From JAPLJU01 sp964547985 (GTDB lineage Bacteria > Desulfobacterota > Syntrophia > Syntrophales > UBA2192), in the NCBI GenBank assembly GCA_964547985.1, contig CAZJPV010000004.1, positions 1-64,000 on the forward strand: a stretch of DNA of 64,000 nt, written 5' to 3'. The notes under the pieces were generated by a model. That model did no database searches and was not told where the DNA came from. It was given only the letters and a program-made list of their open reading frames with translations. The position numbers and the translations under genes were made by a program. Shown piece by piece: positions 44,146 to 55,578 of the stretch. Position 1 is the first letter of the stretch, and each line of letters opens with the position of its first letter.

Positions 44146-44871
44146 TCATGAATCATGATCAAAGATGTATCCCACGGACCGGAGGCTCCTGAAAAATACA
44201 GGCTCATGGGGGTTGTCCTCGAAGTACTTCCGGAACCGCACGATGAAGTTATCCACGGTCCTCGTCGGTGTGGCCCCCGTGTATCCCCAGCCCATTTCCA
44301 GGAGTTCGCTTCGTGAAAGGGCCTTTCCTCGGTTCGCGATGAAGAGCTTGAGGAGCTTCACCTCCTGCTCCGTCATGGTCACCTCTCCGCAACTGCAGAC
44401 GGCGGTGAAATTCTCGAAATCGATGACATTCTTGCCGAATTTATAGATACTCTCCGCGGGAACCCCGGCGGAGGCGCCTTCTTCGTGTCCCCACGAAGAC
44501 CGTGTCAAGAGCCGCTCCACCCGGAGCAGGAACTCGTCCAGGTTGAAGGGCTTGGCGAGATAATCGTCTACCCCCCATGAAAGACCCTTGATGCGGTCTT
44601 CGATTTCGCCTCTGGCGGAGACGATGAGGATCGGAAGGCGTTCATCCTCAAGGCGAATGTTGCGCAGCACCGTCAGACCGTCAATACCGGGGAGCATGAT
44701 GTCGAGGACGATCAGCTCCGGTTTCCATTCCTTCCAGTCACGGATACCTGAAACCCCGTCAGGTGAGATCTTCACGTCGTAACCCTTGAAGGAGAGATTC
44801 AGCCTCAGGCCTTCCGCTATGTGCGTATCATCCTCAATGACAAGAATACGTTTTTTCCCCGAATCTCTCAT
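44146..44871 (-). CDS. OmpR-family response regulator
   Basis: A 241-residue two-component response regulator. The receiver domain has the acidic pocket (ED at 13-14), the phosphoacceptor Asp57 in LIVLDIMLPG, and Lys107 in LAKPF. A winged-helix DNA-binding domain follows (VTMTEQEVKLLKLFIANRGKALSRSELLEMGWGYTGATPTRTVDNFIVRFRKYFEDNP). The gene is 16 nt downstream of its histidine kinase on the minus strand. It probably binds the 11-bp-period direct repeat upstream of the kinase gene. Confidence 0.93.
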   Translation of the reverse strand: MRDSGKKRILVIEDDTHIAEGLRLNLSFKGYDVKISPDGVSGIRDWKEWKPELIVLDIMLPGIDGLTVLRNIRLEDERLPILIVSARGEIEDRIKGLSWGVDDYLAKPFNLDEFLLRVERLLTRSSWGHEEGASAGVPAESIYKFGKNVIDFENFTAVCSCGEVTMTEQEVKLLKLFIANRGKALSRSELLEMGWGYTGATPTRTVDNFIVRFRKYFEDNPHEPVFFRSLRSVGYIFDHDS

Positions 44872-44887
44872 GAAGTAAGCCCTCTAT

Positions 44888-45853
44888 TCATCCGGCCGGC
44901 TGAAGCCTGAGAGGCAGAGTCAGGGTGATCACGGAACCCTTCCCGGTCCCCTCGCTTTGCGCTGATACCTCCCCTTTGTGGATTTTCGCGATCTGCTGGA
45001 CCATGTAAAGGCCCAGCCCCGAACCCCTCGCCGTCAGGTCGTTGGCCGGCCCTGGCCGATAGAACTTCCTGAATATTTTTTTGACCTCTGACTTTTCGAT
45101 GCCGATCCCGTTATCTTCAAACTGAACCTTCAGTCTCTTTTTCTCGGGCAGGAAACGAATGTCAACCCTGGGGACATCCGAGGCGTTGTATCTCACGGCG
45201 TTCGTCAGGATGTTCATCAGGAATATGTCGAACAGGGTCGGGTTGATCCGGTAGGGGAAAGGTGTCCCCGCGGGGTTGTGGATGCTGATCTCGCAGTTTC
45301 GGAAAAGACCGGAGTTCGCTTTGCAGAACCGCTGAACCGTCTGCACCAGGTCCGATTCCATGAATTCATTCCGGTAGCTCCGACTCTCGAGCTTTGCCAG
45401 GTTCATGATGCGGGTGATGTTGTTCAGGAGCCGGTCCACATCCTGGATCATGAACTCGATGTATTTGATCTGATCCTCCCGGGAAAGCTCGTACTTCGCG
45501 AAAGTGTCCAGGTAAAGCCTCAGCGACGTGACCGGTGTCTTCAGTTCGTGGGTGAAACTGTTGATGAAGTTCCGCTGCGTCTGGTAGAGCTGCAGGGTCC
45601 TTTGGTTGTATATGAAGATGAGAAACACCCCGATCAGGATGATCCCCACGAGGATGGAAAGAACCAGGATCACGACCCATGTCTGGGCCTCGAAAAACTG
45701 GTCGGGATCGAGGTGGTGCTTAGCGACAACCGCCTGTAGACCCGCGCTGACCTCTATGTACCAGTAGATATAGAGGAAGAGGGACGCGGCCAGGGCCACG
45801 ATGGAGAAGACAAAGATAAAAATGGGATGATAAAACCACCTGAATCGGTTCAT
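44888..45853 (-). CDS. Sensor histidine kinase
   Basis: A 321-residue membrane histidine kinase. Two helices (residues 8-32 and 58-82) flank a periplasmic loop of only about 25 residues, so it senses something in or near the membrane or through a partner. HisKA phosphoacceptor His102 is in SFTHELKTPVTSL, then the ATPase domain with N-box LMNILTNAVRYN and G-box GSGLGLYMVQQIAK. It sits upstream of its response regulator with a 16-nt gap. I chose ATG 45853 because the longer N-terminus (to 45889) adds a non-hydrophobic stretch before the first helix. Confidence 0.9.
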   Translation of the reverse strand: MNRFRWFYHPIFIFVFSIVALAASLFLYIYWYIEVSAGLQAVVAKHHLDPDQFFEAQTWVVILVLSILVGIILIGVFLIFIYNQRTLQLYQTQRNFINSFTHELKTPVTSLRLYLDTFAKYELSREDQIKYIEFMIQDVDRLLNNITRIMNLAKLESRSYRNEFMESDLVQTVQRFCKANSGLFRNCEISIHNPAGTPFPYRINPTLFDIFLMNILTNAVRYNASDVPRVDIRFLPEKKRLKVQFEDNGIGIEKSEVKKIFRKFYRPGPANDLTARGSGLGLYMVQQIAKIHKGEVSAQSEGTGKGSVITLTLPLRLQPAG

Positions 45854-45929
45854 ACACGAAACGGTACAATAGGGCAGAATCGGTGTCAACGGACAAATAT
45901 TTTGTCAGCACTGTACACGAAGAAGGACT

Positions 45930-45949
45930 TTGTAAAACTATTGTAAAAC
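45930..45949. promoter_or_regulatory. Direct repeat, candidate response-regulator site
   Basis: TTGTAAAAC occurs at 45930-45938 and again at 45941-45949, an 11-bp period on one face of the helix, in the gap between the histidine-kinase and radical SAM genes. OmpR/PhoB-type regulators bind such repeats. A third degenerate TTG follows at 45951. Confidence 0.55.
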
Positions 45950-46040
45950 ATTGAAATGGTTCTTTCTTTCCCCAAGCATTTCCCTTAAGGATTGAGCAGC
46001 TGTTTGAGAAAAAACATTTCATCAGCAAGGGAGAACCATC

Positions 46041-47789
46041 ATGGAAAAACCGCAGGCCGTCCATCCCGGGGGAACACGGGCCAGGATTCTGCTGACGAGC
46101 GTTTTCGGACCCTACGCGCAGGATGACGAATACGGGAGCCGCAGACTCAACCCCATGGAACTTTACCAGAACCAGGTCACTCGTGTTCAGGGCGGTTTTT
46201 CCCTGCGGATGTTCCACCGCACTTTCGGCCTGCAGATGATACAGGCCAATATCGATGCGCCGTGCTCGCTCCTCGATTTCCCCTCCCTGGAAGATTTTAC
46301 CCGGGAAATCCGTGAAAACGATTACGACATTATCGGGATCAGCGCCATACTGCCGAACGTTGGAAAAGTCAAAAAGATGTGCGAGCTCATCCGCGAGTAT
46401 CGGCCGGGCGCGGTGATCGTCGTGGGCGGGCATATCTCCGGCAAGGAGGACATCGGCCGCAGGATAGACGCCGATCACATTGTCAGAGGAGACGGGATCC
46501 GATGGTTCCGGAGGTTTATCGGCCAGGCTGAGAGGGCGCCCGTTCGACATCCCATGGTGATCTCGGGATTCGGTGGGCGGATCATGGGGATCAACCTTCC
46601 GCACACAAAAGGCCGCACGGCCGCCATACTGATTCCCTCCGTGGGCTGTCCCGTGGGGTGTAACTTCTGTTCCACCTCGGCCCTCTTCGGCGGTAAAGGA
46701 AACTTTGTCAATTTCTATGAAACGGGTGATGAGCTTTTTTCCGTCATGTGCCAGATCGAGGAAAGGCTCGGGGTGCGCTCTTTCTTTGTCCTTGACGAAA
46801 ATTTTCTCTTCCACCGGAAACGGGCTCTGCGGCTCCTGGAACTGATGGAGCAAAACGGAAAAGGCTGGGCGCTGTATGTATTCAGCTCCGGCCGTGTTCT
46901 GCAGTCTTATACAATCGAGCAGCTCGTGGGTCTCGGGATCGCCTGGGTGTGGCTCGGGTTGGAAGGCGAAAACAGCCGGTATCGAAAACTTCACGACGTG
47001 GACACACGCACGCTGGTCAAGACACTCCAATCCCACGGGATCCGCGTCCTGGGGTCTTCCATCATCGGCCTTGAAAATCACACCCCCGAAAACATCGAAG
47101 ATGTCATCGATTATGCCGTAAGCCACGACACCGATTTTCACCAGTTCATGCTTTACACGCCCAATCCAGGGACACCTTTTTATGAAGAGCACCGGATGAA
47201 CGGTACGCTCCTGCCCGAATCGGTACGTCCCCTGGCCGATGTCCACGGCCAGTACCGCTTCAACTACCGGCATGCCCATATTCAGGACGGGCAGGAGGAG
47301 GAATTTATCATCCGGGCTTTCCAGCGGGATTTCGAGGTCAACGGCCCCAGCCTGTATCGCCTGATCCGGACCATGCTGAAGGGATGGCAAAGGTACGGGA
47401 ATCATCCCGACGGGCGGATACGGGACCGATATGTCTGGGAAGCTTCACCGCTTCGGACGTCTTACGCGGGGGCCGTCTGGGCGATGAAAAGGTGGTACCG
47501 GGCAGATGCCCGGATGGCCGGGAAGATGAAAGACCTCCTGCAGGATATTTACGGAACCTTCGGATGGAAGACGAGAGTCCTCGCGCCGATCGTCGGGCTT
47601 TACGCCCTTGAGCTGCTGAAGAGGGAAGAGAAGCGGCTGAAGAAAGGCTGGACCTACGAACCCCGGCCTTATCGCCAGAAAAACGCCGCCGCCCTTGCCC
47701 TGGAGGGCAGACGGCCCCTTCGAGTCAAAATCGCGATACCGGAGGTGCCCTTCACCATGGGCAAGCCCGCCTCCATGCCGGGGAGATGA
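46041..47789 (+). CDS. B12-binding-type radical SAM protein
   Basis: A 582-residue radical SAM enzyme with a cobalamin-binding-like N-terminal domain (residues 15-165, with IIGISAILPNVGKVKKMCELIREYRPGAVIVVGGH). The 4Fe-4S motif CPVGCNFC is near residue 210, followed by the TIM-barrel strands (FFVLDENFLFHRKRALRLLELMEQ). The last 160 residues (from about 420) are helical and Arg-rich with no known domain. Related enzymes methylate or rearrange lipids, tetrapyrroles or antibiotics. It is divergent from the two-component operon and has GGGAGA before the ATG. Confidence 0.85.
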   Translation: MEKPQAVHPGGTRARILLTSVFGPYAQDDEYGSRRLNPMELYQNQVTRVQGGFSLRMFHRTFGLQMIQANIDAPCSLLDFPSLEDFTREIRENDYDIIGISAILPNVGKVKKMCELIREYRPGAVIVVGGHISGKEDIGRRIDADHIVRGDGIRWFRRFIGQAERAPVRHPMVISGFGGRIMGINLPHTKGRTAAILIPSVGCPVGCNFCSTSALFGGKGNFVNFYETGDELFSVMCQIEERLGVRSFFVLDENFLFHRKRALRLLELMEQNGKGWALYVFSSGRVLQSYTIEQLVGLGIAWVWLGLEGENSRYRKLHDVDTRTLVKTLQSHGIRVLGSSIIGLENHTPENIEDVIDYAVSHDTDFHQFMLYTPNPGTPFYEEHRMNGTLLPESVRPLADVHGQYRFNYRHAHIQDGQEEEFIIRAFQRDFEVNGPSLYRLIRTMLKGWQRYGNHPDGRIRDRYVWEASPLRTSYAGAVWAMKRWYRADARMAGKMKDLLQDIYGTFGWKTRVLAPIVGLYALELLKREEKRLKKGWTYEPRPYRQKNAAALALEGRRPLRVKIAIPEVPFTMGKPASMPGR

Positions 47790-47911
47790 TTGGTAGGAGA
47801 AAGACGAAGGTCAAGACTTTGTCTTCCCACCCATCCTTTCGTCCATATGGAATTTGTCTACTGAAAAAAACCTGTCCCCCCTTTTTGCGACTGAATGACG
47901 GAGGCGCTACA

Positions 47912-48700
47912 TCAACGTCCCTTGAATCTTGCTTCTCTTCTTTCGATAAAAGACTTCACGCCCTCGGCAGCGTCTTCGCTCTTCATGATGGGGATAAGGT
48001 CGGGTACCAATTTCGCAATGGCCGCCTTTTCGCCGTCGCTCTGAACATACCTTGCGGAAAGGAGCGTCGCCTTGACCCCCAGCGGGGCCTGCTTCGCAAT
48101 CGTTTCGGCAAACTCGAGTGCTCGGTCAAGTTGCATTCCGTTTTCGGCCACTTTCTGGATAAGACCGAGTCGGTAGGCCTCATCCGCACGTAATTCATCG
48201 CCGGTCAGCAGGTACCTCATGGCATTTCCCCAGCCGATTTCCCGGTGCAGCCGAATCGTTGCCCCTCCCACAGGATAGATCCCTCGTTTAATCTCGATCA
48301 TGGCTAAACGAACGTCAGACGAAGCCACGCGAATGTCCGCCGCCAGGAGAAGTTCGAGTCCGATCGTGAAACAGATGCCATGAACAGCTATGACCACGGG
48401 TTTCCCGACGCGTTTTGCTTCATCGAGCCCAAGGGGGTCGCAGGCCTCCCTGGGAAGAGCAGGCGGGAATGTCCCTTTGCTGATAAGCGGCGCCCACTGG
48501 GGAAGGTCGAGACCTGCCGTGAAATGCTTGCCATGAGCAAATAGAAGCCCGCAGCGCAATTCCGGATCATTGTTGAGCTCCCCGAAGGCCATGGATAGTT
48601 CGATATACATATCCACATCGAAGGCATTCATCTTTGCGGGTCGGTTGAGGCCCATAAGGAGCACATGACCTTTTCTTTCAACGATTACTTTTTTCCCCAT
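47912..48700 (-). CDS. Enoyl-CoA hydratase/isomerase family protein
   Basis: A 262-residue crotonase. The oxyanion-hole segments are FAHGKHFTAGLDL and VHGICFTIGLELLLAADIRVA; both catalytic Glu positions (GLELLL and AMIEIKRGIYP) are present, so it should add water to an enoyl-CoA or isomerise it. The ATG at 48700 has GGGAGA upstream; a TTG at 48724 is less likely. It could serve beta-oxidation or aromatic-acid degradation. Confidence 0.9.
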   Translation of the reverse strand: MGKKVIVERKGHVLLMGLNRPAKMNAFDVDMYIELSMAFGELNNDPELRCGLLFAHGKHFTAGLDLPQWAPLISKGTFPPALPREACDPLGLDEAKRVGKPVVIAVHGICFTIGLELLLAADIRVASSDVRLAMIEIKRGIYPVGGATIRLHREIGWGNAMRYLLTGDELRADEAYRLGLIQKVAENGMQLDRALEFAETIAKQAPLGVKATLLSARYVQSDGEKAAIAKLVPDLIPIMKSEDAAEGVKSFIERREARFKGR

Positions 48701-48758
48701 CTTCGCGTATCTCCCTGGTTGCAATACTTGTTAGAGGTTTGCTGCGTGATAGCCCGGC

Positions 48759-49328
48759 CTATTTGATTCGAATCGACTCGATGATCACCGCCTCGCGAGG
48801 GCAGTCTGAGGGGAGCGGACCCTTCGACCCGGTCGGCACGCTGGCGATGGCATCGACCACATCCATGCCTTTGGTGACCTTGCCGAATACAGCGTAGCCA
48901 AAATCGCGGAAGCCGTGGTCGAGGAAGGCATTGTCCTTGAGGTTGATGAAGAACTGCGTGGTGGCCGAATCCACCACCTGGGTGCGAGCCATGGCCAGTG
49001 TGCCACGCTCGTTCTTGAGACCGTTGGCGGCCTCGTTTTTTATGGGCGTCCGGGTGGTCTTCTGAGAGAGGTTTTGGTCGAAGCCGCCACCTTGGATCAT
49101 GAAGTTTTTGATCACCCGGTGAAAGACCGTCCCGTCGTAATGCCTGGCCTCGATGTAGTTGAGGAAGTTCTCAACCGTGACGGGCGCCTTGTCCCTGAAG
49201 AGCACGGACTCGATCACGCCCTTGTTGGTCTTGATCACGATGGTCGGGTTGCCCTTGACCGTGTCCTTGGCGTGCGCCAGCCCTGTGCACAAAAACAGCG
49301 TCGTGAAGATACAAAGTAATTTCTTCAT
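48759..49328 (-). CDS. Periplasmic cyclophilin-type peptidyl-prolyl isomerase
   Basis: A 189-residue cyclophilin with a signal peptide (MKKLLCIFTTLFLCTGLAHA). The core is complete: YDGTVFHRVIKNFMIQGGGFDQNLSQKT, GTLAMART...SATTQFFINLKDNAFLD, YAVFGKVTKGMDVVDAI. It would accelerate proline isomerisation during folding in the periplasm. AGGAGCG is placed before ATG 49328; the extension to 49364 is unneeded. Confidence 0.92.
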   Translation of the reverse strand: MKKLLCIFTTLFLCTGLAHAKDTVKGNPTIVIKTNKGVIESVLFRDKAPVTVENFLNYIEARHYDGTVFHRVIKNFMIQGGGFDQNLSQKTTRTPIKNEAANGLKNERGTLAMARTQVVDSATTQFFINLKDNAFLDHGFRDFGYAVFGKVTKGMDVVDAIASVPTGSKGPLPSDCPREAVIIESIRIK

Positions 49329-49348
49329 GAATGCGCTCCTGTCTCTCC

Positions 49349-49633
49349 CTACTTGACAAAGCACGAAAAACGTTCATCGTATGTGCCGGGGGTGAATTCG
49401 ATGAATTGATACTCTGAGGCGCCATGGATCGTGAACGGATCTTTTTTCATGATCTCTCTTGCTTCATCGATACCGACATTGGCGATGATCGCACCACCGA
49501 CTCTCGGAACCTGAGGCCCGGAACAGATGAATTTCCTCTGCTTGAATTGCTTAGCGAGAAACTTCCGGTGCTCCGCCAGCAGAGAATCGATCACTTCCAG
49601 AGGTTTAACGTATTTGCTCGTGATGATAACCAT
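49349..49633 (-). CDS. YCII-family protein
   Basis: A 94-residue YCII-like protein (ferredoxin-like fold). It keeps the conserved His of LLAEHRKFLAKQFKQRKFICSGPQVPRVGGAIIANVGIDEAREIMKKDPF and the pattern IHGASEYQFIEFTPGTYD. The family is linked to dehydrochlorinase-like or small-molecule hydrolysis, though roles are mostly unproved. GAGGAG precedes ATG 49633. Stop is 20 nt before the cyclophilin start. Confidence 0.82.
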   Translation of the reverse strand: MVIITSKYVKPLEVIDSLLAEHRKFLAKQFKQRKFICSGPQVPRVGGAIIANVGIDEAREIMKKDPFTIHGASEYQFIEFTPGTYDERFSCFVK

Positions 49634-49773
49634 GTCTTTCTCCTCAAATGGAACCTGTGCAATTGTTAAAATCCGGACCATTTATTTGCCGGCCTTTTTC
49701 GTAGGCGACCTTACTGCACTATCTCTTGTTCGTGGGACAGAAGTCAAAAGCAGACTTGACCCCGTGCAACTTA

Positions 49774-50898
49774 CTACGCCTTGCTTACCCGCAGTACCGG
49801 CTTGATGCTGCGACCGCGCTTGGCATCGGCGATAGCACGGTTGATCTGCCCGAAGTCATAGAATTTCTCCAGACGGTCAAAGGGGAAAAGCCCTTTGCGG
49901 TAAAGCGTGATCAGTTTCGGGATAAAGATCTGCGGCACGGCGTTGCCCTGGATGATGCTCAGGGCCCTCCGCCCTCGCGGTAGGGATCCCGGGCCGCTGA
50001 CACCGGTGAGATACGCCGCGGTGCCTTTCGGGTTCAATACATCGACGGCGAGCCGATACAGTTTGTCGTCGCCGGTGCTCTCCATCGTGTAATCGACCCC
50101 CCTGCCTGTGATATTCCGGATGCGCGCGGCCACGTCGTCACGGCGATTGTCGATCACGTGGGTTGCTCCCAGCTCCTGGGCGAGGTCAAGCCGCGCCTGA
50201 ACAATATCGACGCCGATGATCGGATCGGCCCCGACAATTCGCGCCGCCATTACTGCCGCGAGGCCAACGGCGCCCGTACCGAGAATGGCGATGCTCGCCC
50301 CGGCCGGGACGGCCAGAGCGTTTATCACGGTACCGGCTCCCGTCTGCAGGCCGCAACCCAGAGGAGACAGGATCTCAAGAGGCAGATTCATTGGGACTTT
50401 GACGAGATTGCGCTCGGTTGCCAGGGTGTGGGTTGCGAAGGAGGACTGGCCGAAGAAATGCCCGCGCGCACCGCTGCGGTGCAGTGCATTGCTGCCGTCC
50501 AGGCGCTTGAAGCCGAAGTTCAGATCATAGAGGTACTGGCAATCCGCCGGATGTCCGCTCCGGCAGGGGCGGCAACGGCCGCAGGATTGGTAGGAGAGGA
50601 CGACATGATCACCGTACCGGACGCGCTTTACCTTTTTCCCGATCCGCTCCACGATGCCGGCACCTTCATGACCCAGCACCAGTGGTCCCTCAGCTGCCTC
50701 GTACCATTCGTCAACATAGCTGATATCCGTGTGGCAGATGCCGCTGGCGACAATGCGAACCAGCACCTCGTCGTCCCGCGGGCCGTCCATCTCGAGGGTT
50801 TCGATCTTTAAAGGGCCACCCCTCCTGCGCAGAACAGCCGCTTGGATCTTTTGTACGTCCAGTGAGGTATTCACAGCTTTTTTCATAGGTGAGCCCAT
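49774..50898 (-). CDS. Zinc-dependent alcohol dehydrogenase (aryl-alcohol type)
   Basis: A 374-residue medium-chain zinc alcohol dehydrogenase. Catalytic zinc ligands: Cys in SGICHTD, His-Glu in GHEGAG, and Cys in LGCGLQTGAG. The structural zinc has four Cys in CGRCRPCRSGHPADC. The NAD-binding GTGAVG loop is near residue 202. The pattern GHEGAGIVERIGKKVKRVRYGDHV resembles aryl-alcohol dehydrogenases. Alternative start at 50886. Its 5' side faces 330 bp without genes. Confidence 0.88.
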   Translation of the reverse strand: MGSPMKKAVNTSLDVQKIQAAVLRRRGGPLKIETLEMDGPRDDEVLVRIVASGICHTDISYVDEWYEAAEGPLVLGHEGAGIVERIGKKVKRVRYGDHVVLSYQSCGRCRPCRSGHPADCQYLYDLNFGFKRLDGSNALHRSGARGHFFGQSSFATHTLATERNLVKVPMNLPLEILSPLGCGLQTGAGTVINALAVPAGASIAILGTGAVGLAAVMAARIVGADPIIGVDIVQARLDLAQELGATHVIDNRRDDVAARIRNITGRGVDYTMESTGDDKLYRLAVDVLNPKGTAAYLTGVSGPGSLPRGRRALSIIQGNAVPQIFIPKLITLYRKGLFPFDRLEKFYDFGQINRAIADAKRGRSIKPVLRVSKA

Positions 50899-51030
50899 TT
50901 ATTGTTAACCCACAAGACAATTTGTCATTCAATCCTATCGTGCTTTTCGATGATCTCGTTTTCCATAAGAATCTTGTATGCTGGGGTCAGGTCTTGTATT
51001 TCAACATTTCCTTAATCGACTTACTTAAAT

Positions 51031-51065
51031 ATAAAACCCCGCACTCATAACGAGGTACGGGGTTT
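51031..51065 (-). terminator. Terminator after alaS
   Basis: AAACCCCG at 51034-51041 pairs with CGGGGTTT at 51058-51065. On the minus strand the stem is followed by TTTTAT. It lies 165 nt beyond the alaS stop, so it likely ends the repair operon rather than alaS alone. Confidence 0.6.
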
Positions 51066-51128
51066 ATTGCCATCATTCCATGGTCCCCTCCTTATGCCGC
51101 GTAGCGGCAGGATCCAGGAAACAGCACT

Positions 51129-51145
51129 GTGGCCCTAAGGGCCAC
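51129..51145. repeat. Short palindrome in the alaS/alcohol dehydrogenase gap
   Basis: GTGGCCC-TAA-GGGCCAC is a perfect 7-bp stem with a 3-nt loop. The 330-bp gap (50899-51229) also holds the terminator at 51031-51065 and the AT-rich repeat at 51150-51175; no gene is seen in it. Confidence 0.5.
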
Positions 51146-51149
51146 CAAT

Positions 51150-51175
51150 AATTTTGAATTTTGAGTTTTGAATTA
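51150..51175. repeat. AT-rich interspersed repeat, copy 1
   Basis: A 26-bp AT-rich sequence with a short internal period (AATTTTGAATTTTGAG, then TTTTGAATTA) that matches 25 of 26 positions of 59265-59290. Together the two copies flank the repair gene block. Confidence 0.7.
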
Positions 51176-51229
51176 TGAATTTGCGAGGACTCCTCGCCAC
51201 TCACCACCAATCACTAACCACTGAGCACT

Positions 51230-53963
<2,734 letters not shown>

Positions 53964-53977
<14 letters not shown>

Positions 53978-54458
53978 CGAACAAACCCTCCTGTTTTTTT
54001 CCAAGAGCTTCTATGATGAGCGGCCAGGCGTAACCCCTTAGAGCGAGGCTCTGGGCGATCCGTCTCTTCTCGGCCCGGTCCAGTCCACCTGGCTTTCTGC
54101 CTTTCAGTTTTTTCTGAAGAACTTTGCGGATGCCCTCCCGTTCTTCGATTTCCCCCCTGGCTTCCGCGATGGCCTTTTCGATGAGGTCCTTCGCGATTCC
54201 CTTCACGGCCAGGCTCATCTCGATCCTGCGGTTGCCGTAGTGCCTGTTCCGGGCGAGGTGCCGGGCCCAGTCCCGGGCGAAGGCCTCGTCATTGAGATAG
54301 CCCTGGTCCGTGAACATTTTCACGATCCGGTCCACGACGGGCTTTTCAAAGCCCCTGTCGGCAAGCTTTTTCTGCAACTCCTTTTTGCTCTGCGCCCGGC
54401 GGGCGAGGAGCCGGAAGGCCTTCTGCTTCGCCCTGTCGAACTGAGGGTCTTCCCTCAT
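53964..54458 (-). CDS. recX: Regulatory protein RecX
   Basis: A 164-residue RecX, an inhibitor/modulator of RecA filaments. The three-helix repeat character is visible (KAFRLLARRAQSKKELQKKLADRGFEKPVVDRIVKMFTDQGYLNDEAFARDWARHLARN). Its ATG overlaps the recA stop by 4 nt, and its end overlaps the alaS start by 14 nt, so recA, recX and alaS are coupled in translation. Confidence 0.95.
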
Positions 54459-55501
54459 TTTTTCTTTTCTTTTTCTTTCGGTTTCTCCGCGGCCGGTGCG
54501 GGTTCGTTTATCTTGAGCCCGTGTTTCTCACGGATCTCGGCTTCGAGTTTCTTCAGGAGTTCCGGGTTGTCCTTCAGGGCAAGCTTTGCGTTCTCCCGTC
54601 CCTGGCCAAGGCGGTCGCCCTTGTAAGAGTACCAGGTACCGGTTCTCTCGACGATGCCGTCGTTTACGCCGAGGTCGAGGACGTCGCCCTCCCGGGAGAT
54701 CCCCTCACCAAAGATGATGTCGAACTCCGTCTCCTTGAAGGGCGGGGCCACCTTGTTCTTGACGACCTTCACGCGCACGTGGTTCCCCACGACCTGCTCG
54801 CCGTGCTTGAGGGCGCCGATTCTTCGGATGTCTATACGCATGGAGGAGTAAAATTTCAGGGCGTTTCCGCCCGTTGTTGTTTCGGGGTTGCCCATGAAGA
54901 TGCCGATTTTCATGCGGAGCTGGTTGATGAAGATGACGGAAGTCTTGGACTTGCTGATGGCGCCGGTCAGCTTCCGCAGGGCCTGGGACATGAGTCTTGC
55001 CTGGAGGCCCATCTGGGCGTCGCCCATGTCGCCCTCGAGCTCCGCCCGCGGCACCAGGGCCGCCACGGAATCGACGACCAGCACATCGAGAGCGCCGCTT
55101 CTCACGAGCGTCTCGGCGATCTCGAGGGCCTGCTCGCCCGTATCGGGCTGGGCGATGAGAAGGTCGTCCGTGTTGACGCCGATTTTTCTTGAGTAGGCGA
55201 CGTCGAGGGCATGCTCGGCGTCCACGTATGCGGCCAGTCCGCCTGTCTTCTGCGCCTCGGCGACGATGTGAAGGGCGAGGGTCGTCTTCCCGCCCGCCTC
55301 AGGCCCGTAAATCTCGATGACCCTTCCGCGGGGGATCCCACCCACGCCGAGGGCCATGTCGAGGCTCAGCGACCCTGTCGAGATGACGGGGACGTCGATC
55401 ACCTCATCGCTCCCCAGGCGCATGATGGAGCCCTTGCCGAACTGACGCTCAATCTGGCTGATAGCCAGATCCACTGCCTTGTCCCTGTCGATATCTGCCA
55501 T
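54455..55501 (-). CDS. recA: RecA recombinase
   Basis: A 348-residue RecA. Walker A is GPEAGGKTT (66-74), Walker B LDVLVVDSVAAL, L1/L2 loops and INQLRMKIGIFMGNPETTTGGNALKFYSSMRIDIRR are all present. The C-terminal 20 residues are a basic-acidic tail (EPAPAAEKPKEKEKKK). GGAGG is well placed before the ATG. Order thpR, recA, recX, alaS on the minus strand is the deltaproteobacterial arrangement. I see no consensus SOS box directly upstream. Confidence 0.98.
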   Translation of the reverse strand: MADIDRDKAVDLAISQIERQFGKGSIMRLGSDEVIDVPVISTGSLSLDMALGVGGIPRGRVIEIYGPEAGGKTTLALHIVAEAQKTGGLAAYVDAEHALDVAYSRKIGVNTDDLLIAQPDTGEQALEIAETLVRSGALDVLVVDSVAALVPRAELEGDMGDAQMGLQARLMSQALRKLTGAISKSKTSVIFINQLRMKIGIFMGNPETTTGGNALKFYSSMRIDIRRIGALKHGEQVVGNHVRVKVVKNKVAPPFKETEFDIIFGEGISREGDVLDLGVNDGIVERTGTWYSYKGDRLGQGRENAKLALKDNPELLKKLEAEIREKHGLKINEPAPAAEKPKEKEKKK

Positions 55502-55578
55502 GAATGCCTCCGTGGTCTGTAAAATAAATTTTTATTTAAAATATTTCGCGATTATTATAAAGAAAAATCCTGGCACTT

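Noticed and set aside
45720..47405. 561-aa minus-strand frame opposite the radical SAM gene
   Set aside because: Shadow of the radical SAM gene. The third-position pattern belongs to the plus-strand gene.
50899..51229. Possible small gene or RNA in the 330-bp gap before alaS
   Set aside because: Only a terminator, a short palindrome and the AT-rich repeat are seen; no open frame with a ribosome-binding site.
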